DNA from: Abiotrophia defectiva ATCC 49176
Lineage (GTDB): Bacteria; Bacillota; Bacilli; Lactobacillales; Aerococcaceae
NCBI RefSeq assembly: GCF_037041345.1
Contig: NZ_CP146287.1
Span: 186,001 to 250,000 of the forward strand
Direction: 5' to 3'
Length of the DNA stretch: 64,000 nt
The translations under genes and the position numbers were made by a program. Below the pieces are notes generated by a model. That model made no database searches and was not told the origin of the DNA. It saw only the letters and a list, made by a program, of their open reading frames with translations. Shown in pieces: positions 31,263-39,372 of this stretch. Positions within the stretch are counted from its first letter, which is position 1; every line of letters starts with the position of its first letter.

Positions 31263-31478
31263 GAGCTAGTGGCCCACTTTTGAGAGTGGACCACTTTGGA
31301 GAGTGGACCACTGGCTCGGCTAGGAACCTATCAAAATGGCCCGAATCAGGAGGGAGGCATGAGCCAGTCCATTGATAGGAGGAACGATGGACTAGCTGCG
31401 AGCTTTTTCTATCAAAAAGGGCGTTTAGGGGTGTTTTTTGTGAGGCCAGTCCATTGATAGGCAGAACAATGGACTGGC
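31263..31478. repeat. tandem palindromic repeat array 1 (three units)
   Basis: Three inverted-repeat units lie between the cupin terminator and the pullulanase promoter. Unit 1 (31263-31317) has outer arms GAGCTAGTGG/CCACTGGCTC with an internal partial duplication. Unit 2 (31362-31397) has AGCCAGTCCATTG/CGATGGACTAGCT. Unit 3 (31445-31478) has perfect arms GCCAGTCCATTG/CAATGGACTGGC. Units 2 and 3 are 82 bp apart centre to centre, the same period as array 2 at 56.9-57.3 kb, and the spacers share words such as GGCTaGGAA, AAAAGGGCG and CATGAGC. Confidence 0.8.
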
Positions 31479-31504
31479 GGAGTCCTCTTTGGCTGAAAGA
31501 AAGT

Positions 31505-31520
31505 TTGTTAGCGTTAACAA
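31505..31520. promoter_or_regulatory. CcpA cre-type operator upstream of pullulanase
   Basis: Perfect 16-bp dyad TTGTTAGCGTTAACAA. The inner 14-mer fits the cre consensus TGWAANCGNTNNCA at 13 of 14 positions. It lies about 65 bp before the deduced start point. A maltose-type LacI-family regulator is an alternative binder. Confidence 0.75.
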
Positions 31521-31555
31521 AATGACCTAGGCTAGGAGCAAAGAAGGGGAGAGCG

Positions 31556-31585
31556 TGCTATAATAAAATAATGAAAGCGCATTAT
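31556..31585 (+). promoter_or_regulatory. pullulanase promoter with second cre-like site
   Basis: Extended -10 TGCTATAAT (TATAAT 31559-31564), followed by TGAAAGCGCATTAT (31572-31585), a partial cre match overlapping the transcription start. Together with the upstream dyad this is a typical arrangement for carbon catabolite repression. Confidence 0.6.
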
Positions 31586-31608
31586 AATATAGAAGGGATA
31601 TCTGAACT

Positions 31609-34600
31609 ATGAAAGATATGCGATCAACTCAAGTCCGACGCCAAGAGCGTTATGGCATTAAGAAACTCAGTGTGGGAGTGGCTTCTGTCCTAGTAGCAAC
31701 TACCCTATACTTCCTGCCGGGCAGTGCTCAAGTCTTAGCGGCTAGTCAGGCTAATGAAGAGGCATCTAGCAGCCAGTTAGCGGCTGACGCAGGCAACCAG
31801 GTGACACCAGCGCCAGCGGGTCAAGCAGACGCTGGGCAGGCTGATGGCGCCAAGCCAGCTGACCAAGACACTTCAGCCGGCCAAGCTGACGGCAAGAAAC
31901 CAGCTGATGCCAGCCAGGCGGCGGAGGGCGCTCAAGCAAGTGATGCCAGCCCGGCCGACAGCAGCCCAAATGGCAGCACCAAGCCAAGTGATGGCACTAA
32001 CCCAGCGGACAGCACCAAGCCAACTGACAGCGCCACCCCAGCCGACACTGCCACCCCAGCTGTTACCCCTGAGTCAGGCGCCAGCCCTACTGCTACCCCG
32101 GCAGCGGCGCCGCAGGTGGCGCCAGCCAACCAAGCGCCGGAGATTCCGGCGGGGCATTTCCGTATGCATTTTGCTAAGTTGCCAAGCGATAATATTAGCG
32201 AGATTGGCGCCTGGGTATGGGGTAACGGGGTCCAAGCGCCGTCCAACAATTGGCCGACTGGGGCGATGCGCTTCTCGGAAGACAAGAAGACGGCCTATGG
32301 TTACTACCTAGATGTGCCGGTGACACCGCAGGCGACCGCCATCAACTACTTGCTCAACAACGTCAACGATGGCAGTAAGAAGTTTACCGAGGACCTAAGC
32401 CTGGCCATCACCAACCCGCAAATGAAACAAGCCTGGTTGGACGAAAACTACCAAGCTAGCGTGGAAGAGCCAATTCCAGCCAACAAGAATCGCCTGCGCG
32501 TCCACTATCACCGGGCTGACGGCCAGTATGACAACTGGGGTCTCTGGGTCTGGGGTAAGGATGTGGAGCACCCCTCTAGCGACTGGCCTAAGGGCGCCCT
32601 AGAATTCAATCAGAGCGGGCCTTTTGGTCGCTACTTAGACTTACCTATTACAGAACTTGGAAAGGACATTCATTTCTTACTCGTGAACAAAGCAACTTCA
32701 AAACAAACCAAAGACATGAGCTTCAGCGACCGCGCCAACCATGAGCAAGTCTACCTGCATGATGAGGAAGACACGGTCTACACGACGCCATTTAAGACCT
32801 TATCTGAACGTATTACCCGTGCCGAAGTGACGGCGCCGCACCAAGTCTTAGCCAACTTTACGGCAGTGGATCAGTTGGACCTAGCCAAAGTCCAACAAGA
32901 TTTGGCGGTTAGCACGAATACCGGTCAGCCGGTCAAAGTCACTAAGATTGAAGTCGACGCAGCTAACAAGCGTCTGATTCTGACAACTGAAGAGGATGTC
33001 AGCCGGACGCCGCTTAAGCTGACCTATCATGACGAGACCGTCAATAGCCAGACCGGTTGGAAGCTAACGGACTCTCTCTATAATTATCAGGGCGAGTTAG
33101 GCTCTACCTTACAGGCAGACGGTTCTGCTCTGATGCGTCTCTGGGCGCCAAGCGCGGACGCCGTGACCGCTGTCCTCTATGACAAGGATAATCCGGACCA
33201 AGTGGTAGCGCGCGTGCCTTTGACTAAGGACGCTAGCACGGGCCTGTGGACGGTGACCTTGGATGGCAAAAACACGCCAGCCAAGAATCTGGACGGTTAC
33301 TTCTACCACTACCAAGTGGAGCGTGGCGGTCAGTCGGTTCTGATCTTAGACCCTTATGCTAAGTCCTTAGCCAAATGGGACCAAGCCACTGCCAAGGAAA
33401 AAGTAGCCAAGGCTGCCATCGTGGATCCAAATAAGATTGGACCAAAATTATCCTATGCTAATATTCCTGGCTTTAAGAAACGTGAAGATGCGGTCATCTA
33501 TGAAGCCCATGTCCGCGACTTCACTTCTGATCCTAAGTTAGAAGGTCAGCTCAAGTCGCCATTTGGGACCTTCTCAGCCTTTGCGGAACGTCTCAGCTAT
33601 CTCAAACAACTGGGTGTGACCCATATCCAACTCTTGCCAGTCATGAGTTACTACTTTGCTAATGAGAGTGCTCGTGCTCAGCGTGAGCTCCAACCAAGCA
33701 CCCAAAACAATAACTACAACTGGGGCTATGACCCGCAATCCTACTTCAGTCTCAGCGGTATGTATGCTAGCGACCCAAGCAAGCCACAAGCCCGCATTGA
33801 AGAATTCAAACAATTAATCAAGGCTATCCATGACCAAGGCATGGGGGTTATCATGGACGTGGTCTACAACCACACGGCTAAGACCCATATCTTTGAAGAC
33901 ATTGAGCCAGGTTACTACCATTTCATGAATGCTGATGGTAGTCCGCGTGAAAGCTTCGGTGGCGGGCGTCTAGGGACTACCCATAAGATGGCGCGTCGGG
34001 TCCTGGTGGATTCCATTAAATACTGGACCGACACCTTCAAGGTGGACGGCTTCCGTTTCGACATGATGGGGGACCATGATGCTGAAGCCATTGCCCAAGC
34101 TTACCGGGCAGCCAGCGCCCTCAATCCTAAGGTCTTCATGCTTGGGGAAGGTTGGCGGACCTTTGTCGGGGACGAAGGGGATCCTGTTCAAGCGGCCGAC
34201 CAAGATTGGATGCGGTCGACTGACGGTGTAGCGGTCTTCTCCGATGAGATTTGTAACGAGCTCAAGTCCGGCTACCCATCTGAAGGGCAACCGCGCTTCT
34301 TAACGGGTGCGCCACGCAATGTCTACCAAATCTTCAATAATATTATTGCCAATCCAAGTAACTTTATTGCGGATGCACCGGGTGATGTGATTCAATACAT
34401 TGCTGCTCACGACAACTTGACCTTGCATGATATTATCGCTCAATCCATTAAGAAGGACCCTAAGACCCATGCGGCTGAGATTCATCAACGCATTCGTTTG
34501 GGTAACCTCATGATTCTGACTTCCCAAGGGACACCATTTATCCATTCCGGTCAGGAAATGGGGCGGACCAAGCAATTGTTGGACCCTGCCTACAAGAATA

Positions 34601-35388
34601 AGGTGGATGACGACAAGGCGCCTTATAAGACCCATCTCTTAGTCGATGAGCAGGGCAAACCATTCGACTATCCATACTTTGTTCACGATTCCTATGATTC
34701 TTCCGATATCATTAACCGCTTTGACTGGAGTAAGGTTGCCGAAGATGGCCGATATCCTCACAACCAAGCCACGCTAGCCTACACTCGCGGCTTGATTGCC
34801 TTACGTAAGTCTACCGATGCTTTCCGCAAAGGAACGGCTAAGGAAATCGCCGACCAAGTGACCATGATGACGTCGCCAGATATTGCGGATAACGATAATG
34901 TCATTGCCTATCAGGCGGTGGACTCTAATGGCGACCGCTATGTGGTGGTAGTCAATGCAGATAATAAGGTTCGCAAGCTACGCTTCAACCCTGACCGCTT
35001 CCCTGGTTTGGATAAGGCAGAAGCCTTGGTGGACGGGGCTCGTGCCGGGACCCAGGCCTTGACGGATCTAGTAGGGGTAGCCTATGATGCAGAATCGGTC
35101 ACCTTGCAACCATTAACGGCGACGATCTTGCGGATCAAGGCCAAGCCAGATCAAGCGCCTCAGCCTGCCCCTGATCAAGAAAATCAAGCGCCAGACCGAA
35201 TTGATCCTCTGTCTGTGGCGCGTGCCGGTTTTGGTGGTTTTGGTGGCGATGTCGCTCAAGCACCAGCAGGCCAACTGCCTGCAACCGGTGAGAGCCAAGC
35301 CCCACTCAGTCTCTGGGCAGCGGTCATGGCCGGCTTAGGTAGCCTCATGGTCGGCTTAGGCTTGAAGAAAGAACGCGAGGCACAATAG
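31609..35388 (+). CDS. pulA: wall-anchored type I pullulanase (SpuA/PulA-like)
   Basis: 1259 residues. YSIRK-like signal (YGIKKLSVGVASVLV, about 15-45), an Ala/Pro/Thr/Asp low-complexity linker to about 180, two CBM41-type starch-binding modules (about 183-280 and 295-385; both contain NWP/DWP and WVWG/VWG motifs), a CBM48-like domain around 495-590 and a GH13_14 catalytic domain from about 620. Catalytic residues: Asp818 (FRFDMMG), Glu847 (LGEGW), Asp935 (AAHDN); YNWGYDP is the pullulanase signature. LPATGE at 1223-1228 plus membrane anchor. It would debranch alpha-1,6 links of glycogen or pullulan at the surface. Confidence 0.95.
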   Translation: MKDMRSTQVRRQERYGIKKLSVGVASVLVATTLYFLPGSAQVLAASQANEEASSSQLAADAGNQVTPAPAGQADAGQADGAKPADQDTSAGQADGKKPADASQAAEGAQASDASPADSSPNGSTKPSDGTNPADSTKPTDSATPADTATPAVTPESGASPTATPAAAPQVAPANQAPEIPAGHFRMHFAKLPSDNISEIGAWVWGNGVQAPSNNWPTGAMRFSEDKKTAYGYYLDVPVTPQATAINYLLNNVNDGSKKFTEDLSLAITNPQMKQAWLDENYQASVEEPIPANKNRLRVHYHRADGQYDNWGLWVWGKDVEHPSSDWPKGALEFNQSGPFGRYLDLPITELGKDIHFLLVNKATSKQTKDMSFSDRANHEQVYLHDEEDTVYTTPFKTLSERITRAEVTAPHQVLANFTAVDQLDLAKVQQDLAVSTNTGQPVKVTKIEVDAANKRLILTTEEDVSRTPLKLTYHDETVNSQTGWKLTDSLYNYQGELGSTLQADGSALMRLWAPSADAVTAVLYDKDNPDQVVARVPLTKDASTGLWTVTLDGKNTPAKNLDGYFYHYQVERGGQSVLILDPYAKSLAKWDQATAKEKVAKAAIVDPNKIGPKLSYANIPGFKKREDAVIYEAHVRDFTSDPKLEGQLKSPFGTFSAFAERLSYLKQLGVTHIQLLPVMSYYFANESARAQRELQPSTQNNNYNWGYDPQSYFSLSGMYASDPSKPQARIEEFKQLIKAIHDQGMGVIMDVVYNHTAKTHIFEDIEPGYYHFMNADGSPRESFGGGRLGTTHKMARRVLVDSIKYWTDTFKVDGFRFDMMGDHDAEAIAQAYRAASALNPKVFMLGEGWRTFVGDEGDPVQAADQDWMRSTDGVAVFSDEICNELKSGYPSEGQPRFLTGAPRNVYQIFNNIIANPSNFIADAPGDVIQYIAAHDNLTLHDIIAQSIKKDPKTHAAEIHQRIRLGNLMILTSQGTPFIHSGQEMGRTKQLLDPAYKNKVDDDKAPYKTHLLVDEQGKPFDYPYFVHDSYDSSDIINRFDWSKVAEDGRYPHNQATLAYTRGLIALRKSTDAFRKGTAKEIADQVTMMTSPDIADNDNVIAYQAVDSNGDRYVVVVNADNKVRKLRFNPDRFPGLDKAEALVDGARAGTQALTDLVGVAYDAESVTLQPLTATILRIKAKPDQAPQPAPDQENQAPDRIDPLSVARAGFGGFGGDVAQAPAGQLPATGESQAPLSLWAAVMAGLGSLMVGLGLKKEREAQ

Positions 35389-35402
35389 CATAAAGTAAAC
35401 TT

Positions 35403-35431
35403 AAAAGGTAGGGGTCTATCCCCTGCCTTTT
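35403..35431 (+). terminator. terminator of pullulanase gene
   Basis: AAAAGGTAGGGG/CCCCTGCCTTTT stem with one G-T pair and a TCTAT loop. Confidence 0.85.
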
Positions 35432-35642
35432 GCTTTGTTTGTGTGCTAGCTTAACAAGGGAACTTCCGGGAGCTAGAGTCGACTAGGTAATTTGTATGTT
35501 GACTGCTAGGCCTTAGTACAAGCAACTTAGTTAAGAGCGTGGTGGTGACACAAAAGTCGTCATCAGAATCTGATTATATAGAGGATTAATATCAGAGGAG
35601 ACAAAAAAATTTAAAGCTAGCTTATAGAAGCTAGAAGAAGTT

Positions 35643-35730
35643 CTTATACTAATTGAAAGTGGCTGAATCGCTAATTTATCAACTCTTTTAGTAGAAGTAT
35701 AAGGGAGAGCAATTAGCGAATTAACTTTCA
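35643..35730. repeat. three interleaved inverted repeats before cps locus
   Basis: Perfect arm pairs: CTTATACT (35643-35650)/AGTATAAG (35696-35703); TGAAAGT (35654-35660)/ACTTTCA (35724-35730); TCGCTAATT (35668-35676)/AATTAGCGA (35711-35719). The last two are nested, while the first crosses them, so in RNA they would give a pseudoknot or two exclusive folds. Confidence 0.6.
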
Positions 35731-35882
35731 GTTTTAACATAATTGAGCAAAATGTATAGAAGAAACCGATTAACTTTTACAGGTCTATATACTTTTAATA
35801 GCGGCTATGTTACAATAGGTTGGACAAATTTGGCACCCAAGGGCGCCAGTGATATTGAGTGAGAGGATAAGGTGGCATAAGC

Positions 35883-36626
35883 ATGATAGATATACATTCC
35901 CATGTGCTCTATGGCGTGGATGACGGGGCTCAGTCCTTGGATGAGACGCGGGCACTTTTGCGTCAAGCTTATGGCCAAGGTATTAAGACCCTCATCGCGA
36001 CACCTCACCAACGCAAAGGGCGCTTCGAGGCTAGTCGCTCCACTATTGACAAGCATTTCCAGGACCTTCAAACCATTGCCCGAGAAGTAGCGCCAGATCT
36101 GACTGTGCATTTAGGAACAGAAGTCTTCTATTCTAATAGTATGCTGGACCGGTTGGAGCAGGGGCAAATCTTGACTCTAGCCGGCAGTGATTATGTCTTG
36201 GTGGAATTCGATTATGGGCTCCCTTACCGGGAAATTGTACGTGCCATTCGAGCCATTCAAGGCTTGGCTTATGATGTGGTTATTGCGCACATTGAGCGTT
36301 ACGACGCCTTCCACAAGCATCCGGAACGAGTGCAAGAAATGAGAAGACTAGGCTGTCTCATCCAGGTTAATGCGGCTAGTCTCTTGCCAATGGGGCTCTT
36401 TGACCGTTACAAGGTGCTCAAGAAGCGAGCACGCCAACTCTTAGATGCCGACTTAATCGACATCATTGCCAGTGATGCTCATCACGTAGAAAGCCGTCCT
36501 TATCATATGGCTGAAGCCTATGCCTTTGTAGCCAAAAAATATGGAGCCGACTATGCCCACCAACTCTTTGTCAGCAAGCCTGAAAAAATAATAGGAAAAG
36601 GAAGTTCACACCCCCATGGAAACTAA
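35883..36626 (+). CDS. cpsB: CpsB/YwqE-type PHP tyrosine-protein phosphatase
   Basis: 247 residues. PHP-domain metal motifs: IDIHSHVLYGVDDGAQS at the N-terminus, ATPHQ near 40, and SDAHH near 200. It dephosphorylates the CpsD autokinase and thus controls polysaccharide chain length and output. First gene of the polysaccharide locus, preceded by a GATAAGG-type weak Shine-Dalgarno. Its 3' end overlaps cpsC by 11 bases. Confidence 0.94.
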   Translation: MIDIHSHVLYGVDDGAQSLDETRALLRQAYGQGIKTLIATPHQRKGRFEASRSTIDKHFQDLQTIAREVAPDLTVHLGTEVFYSNSMLDRLEQGQILTLAGSDYVLVEFDYGLPYREIVRAIRAIQGLAYDVVIAHIERYDAFHKHPERVQEMRRLGCLIQVNAASLLPMGLFDRYKVLKKRARQLLDADLIDIIASDAHHVESRPYHMAEAYAFVAKKYGADYAHQLFVSKPEKIIGKGSSHPHGN

Positions 36627-37305
36627 AAACCAAGAATTTGTTGAAATTGATCCAATGGCCCTCTTGCGCAAGCTCTGGGCGGCTAAGTTTATTATTGTCT
36701 TTGTTACGGTTGTGCTAGCAGTTGCGACCTTATTAGTTAACCTAGTAGTCATTCGACCAACCTTCGAATCGACTACCCGCGTCTACGTGGTTAACCAGAC
36801 CGAAGACAAGGCCGTCACCACTCAAGACTTGCAGTTAGGGAACTTCCTGGTTAAGGACTATAAGGAAATCATCCTATCTGACACCGTTATGTCAGAAGTC
36901 ATCAACTCTGAGAACCTCAGCATGACACCTAGCCAACTCAAACGTGTGGTTAAGGTAGACTCTCCTCGCGATACGCGGATTCTATCCATCTCAGTCTCTG
37001 ACCGTGACCCACAAAAGGCCAGCAACCTGGCTAACCGTGTCCGTGAAGTGGCTTCTGAACAAATTAAACGCGTCACCAAGGTGAACGATGTGACTACCTT
37101 GGAAGAAGCCAAACCAACCAACATTAAATCTTCACCAAAAACTCGTCGTAACACCCTCTTAGCGGCAGCCCTCGGCTTCCTCTTATCAGCAGGATATATT
37201 GTTGTGCGAGAACTCTTAGACGACCGCGTGCGTTATGCGGAAGACGTGGAAGACGGCTTAGGCCTCGTGCTCTTGGGGGTTGTCCCTCAAGCCAACCACA
37301 AGTAG
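36616..37305 (+). CDS. cpsC: CpsC/Wzz-type chain-length and kinase-adaptor protein
   Basis: 229 residues with two membrane helices (about 23-45 and 174-192) and an external loop, the layout of Wzz/CpsC polysaccharide co-polymerases. The short cytoplasmic C-terminus (from about 195) is the part that activates the partner kinase CpsD. AAAAGGAAG in the end of cpsB serves as its ribosome site, indicating translational coupling. Confidence 0.93.
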   Translation: METKNQEFVEIDPMALLRKLWAAKFIIVFVTVVLAVATLLVNLVVIRPTFESTTRVYVVNQTEDKAVTTQDLQLGNFLVKDYKEIILSDTVMSEVINSENLSMTPSQLKRVVKVDSPRDTRILSISVSDRDPQKASNLANRVREVASEQIKRVTKVNDVTTLEEAKPTNIKSSPKTRRNTLLAAALGFLLSAGYIVVRELLDDRVRYAEDVEDGLGLVLLGVVPQANHK

Positions 37306-37320
37306 AAAGGCGTGCATCCT

Positions 37321-38019
37321 ATGGAACAAGTTGAACCAAAATTAAATAAAAAACTCATTTCCCCAGAAACCGAAGAATATTACAACGCCATCCGGACTAA
37401 CATCCTCTTCTCTGGTAAGGACCTCAAGGTCATCGCGGTAACCTCTACCAAGGACAACGAAGGTAAGTCCACGGTTGCTATGAACATTGCAGCTTCCCTG
37501 GCTGCGCTAGGCAAACGCACCCTCTTGATTGATGCGGATACCCGTAACTCTGTCTTCGTCGGCCGGATGAAAATCCGCTCCAAGGTGGTGGGCTTGACCC
37601 ACTACTTGGCAGGAGATGCTACCGTTAAGGAAATTGTCTTCGGGACCACAGAACCTAACCTACACATGATTCTATCTGGCCCAGTGCCACCTAACCCAAC
37701 GGCTCTCTTGCAAGGCGAGTCCTTCCAAGAGTTAATCGATGTCTGCCGTCATCACTACGACTATGTGATTGTTGATACGCCACCATTGGGCTTGGTTACA
37801 GATGCCTCTATTGTGGCCCATCAGTGTGATGCTAGCATCTTGGTAGTTGAAGCTGGCGCTATTAAACGTCGTGCCGTGAAGAAGATTCAGGAACTCCTAG
37901 AACATACTGGAGCTAAATTCTTAGGGGTCGTCCTCAACAAGGTAGACCTTAAGGCTAGTCACTATGGTGCCTATGGTTCTTATGGGAACTATGGCAACTA
38001 TGGTAAGAAGGCAGAGTAA
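37321..38019 (+). CDS. cpsD: CpsD tyrosine autokinase
   Basis: 232 residues, BY-kinase. Walker A in STKDNEGKSTVAMNIA, Walker A' around LLIDADTRNS, and Walker B in YVIVDTPPLG. The C-terminal tail carries a Tyr cluster at roughly three-residue spacing (HYGAYGSYGNYGNYGKK), the autophosphorylation site of the family. GTG at 37312 is too close to AGAAAGG; ATG at 37321 is preferred. Phosphorylation cycle with CpsB/CpsC regulates assembly. Confidence 0.94.
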   Translation: MEQVEPKLNKKLISPETEEYYNAIRTNILFSGKDLKVIAVTSTKDNEGKSTVAMNIAASLAALGKRTLLIDADTRNSVFVGRMKIRSKVVGLTHYLAGDATVKEIVFGTTEPNLHMILSGPVPPNPTALLQGESFQELIDVCRHHYDYVIVDTPPLGLVTDASIVAHQCDASILVVEAGAIKRRAVKKIQELLEHTGAKFLGVVLNKVDLKASHYGAYGSYGNYGNYGKKAE

Positions 38020-38076
38020 GTAAGCTAGGATAGGTTGGCTATTGTGTTCGGTATTTAAGAGGGAGAGTGAATCCCT

Positions 38077-38169
38077 ATGATTTTATCTAAACAAAACCAA
38101 ATAATCAGCGCTATCCGGGAAGGGATTCAGATTCTCAAAGAGAGGGTGAATCTCTTTCTTAGTGTGTAA
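38077..38169 (+). CDS. possible 30-residue peptide between cpsD and next glycosyltransferase
   Basis: ATG at 38077 with GGGAGAG 9 bases upstream; the frame runs to TAA at 38167-38169 and encodes an amphipathic helix-like peptide (ends LKERVNLFLSV). It sits in the only sizeable gap (about 165 bases) of the locus, where relatives encode the priming sugar transferase. It may be a real peptide or chance; no homologue is recognised. Confidence 0.3.
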   Translation: MILSKQNQIISAIREGIQILKERVNLFLSV

Positions 38170-38185
38170 ATGGGGGGACAGAATA

Positions 38186-39370
38186 ATGGCTGCTGAACAA
38201 CATGTATTTATTATCGGGTCAAAAGGAATCCCAGCCAAATATGGTGGTTTCGAGACTTTTGTGGAAAAACTGACTGAAAATAGAAAGAGTAAAGAGCTCA
38301 TATACCACGTGGCCTGTATGGAAGAAAATTCTCAGAAATCAGACATTGATGCAGCAGAATTTGAACATAATGATGCCCATTGTTTTAATGTTAAAGTCCC
38401 AAATATTGGACCGGCTCGAGCTATCTATTATGATGTCAAGGCCTTGGAGATGGCTATTAAAATAGCCAAAAATAAAGGTTATGAGCGACCTGTTTTTTAT
38501 GTCCTAGCTTGCAGAATCGGACCTTTTATTGGAAGACTAAAAAAGAAAATTCATGCTCTCGGTGGCTTGCTCTATGTAAATCCTGATGGCCATGAATGGC
38601 TAAGAAAGAAATGGAGCTTGCCGGTCCGCAAATATTGGAAATTTTCGGAAAAACTGATGGTTAAACATGCGGATTTATTGGTATGTGATAGTTTGAATAT
38701 CCAGTCCTATATTGAGAAAGACTACCAAGCATTTCACCCAAAAACCACCTACATTGCTTATGGTACTGATCTGACGCCATCACAATTAAAGGAACACGAT
38801 CAACAGGTGAGAGACTGGTACCAAGCTAAAGGAATTAAAGAAAAGAACTACTACTTAGTAGTGGGACGTTTTGTTCCAGAGAACAACTACGAAGCGATGC
38901 TACGTGGTTTTATGCAGTCAAGGTCTAAAAAAGACTTTGTGTTAATTACTAATGTTGAAACTAATAAGTTTTATGAGCAACTAAAGGCTCAAACAGGGTT
39001 TGACCGAGACCCACGCGTTAAATTTGTTGGTACGGTTTATGATCAGGAATTATTAAAGTATATTCGAGAACAAGCTTTTGCCTATTTCCACGGCCATGAA
39101 GTAGGCGGTACAAATCCATCTCTATTAGAGGCGCTCGGTTCGACCCATCTAAACTTATTGTTAGATGTTGGGTTTAACCGTGAAGTAGCTGAAGAAGGTG
39201 CTTTATACTGGCCAAAAGATAACTTACAAGAGGTCATTCAAGAAGCAGAAGAATTGTCTCCAGAAGACATTAATCAGCTAGCTGATAAGGCCAAACAACG
39301 AGTGACAACAAGTTTTACCTGGGATTATATTGTGGATCGTTATGAAAGCCTATTATTGAGAGGACAATAA
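38186..39370 (+). CDS. DUF1972-type glycosyltransferase (Cps2T-like rhamnosyltransferase)
   Basis: 394 residues. The N-terminus HVFIIGSKGIPAKYGGFETF is the hallmark of DUF1972/GT4 enzymes such as pneumococcal Cps2T, which adds L-rhamnose to the lipid-linked glucose. The C-terminal GT-B half has VVGRFVPENNYEAML and HEVGGTNPSLLEALG. ATG at 38186 follows GGGGGGA at suitable distance; the GTG at 38162 has no ribosome site. With rmlABCD in the locus, a rhamnose donor is a reasonable inference. Confidence 0.88.
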   Translation: MAAEQHVFIIGSKGIPAKYGGFETFVEKLTENRKSKELIYHVACMEENSQKSDIDAAEFEHNDAHCFNVKVPNIGPARAIYYDVKALEMAIKIAKNKGYERPVFYVLACRIGPFIGRLKKKIHALGGLLYVNPDGHEWLRKKWSLPVRKYWKFSEKLMVKHADLLVCDSLNIQSYIEKDYQAFHPKTTYIAYGTDLTPSQLKEHDQQVRDWYQAKGIKEKNYYLVVGRFVPENNYEAMLRGFMQSRSKKDFVLITNVETNKFYEQLKAQTGFDRDPRVKFVGTVYDQELLKYIREQAFAYFHGHEVGGTNPSLLEALGSTHLNLLLDVGFNREVAEEGALYWPKDNLQEVIQEAEELSPEDINQLADKAKQRVTTSFTWDYIVDRYESLLLRGQ

Positions 39371-39372
39371 GT

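Larger units (their letters stand above)
35389..35882. other. intergenic leader region of the polysaccharide locus
   Basis: 494 bases without a supported gene. It holds the pullulanase terminator (35403-35431), a set of three interleaved inverted repeats (35643-35730, see separate entry) and a probable extended -10 for cpsB, TGTTACAAT (TACAAT at 35811-35816). The deduced cps leader is about 60 bases. Confidence 0.6.
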
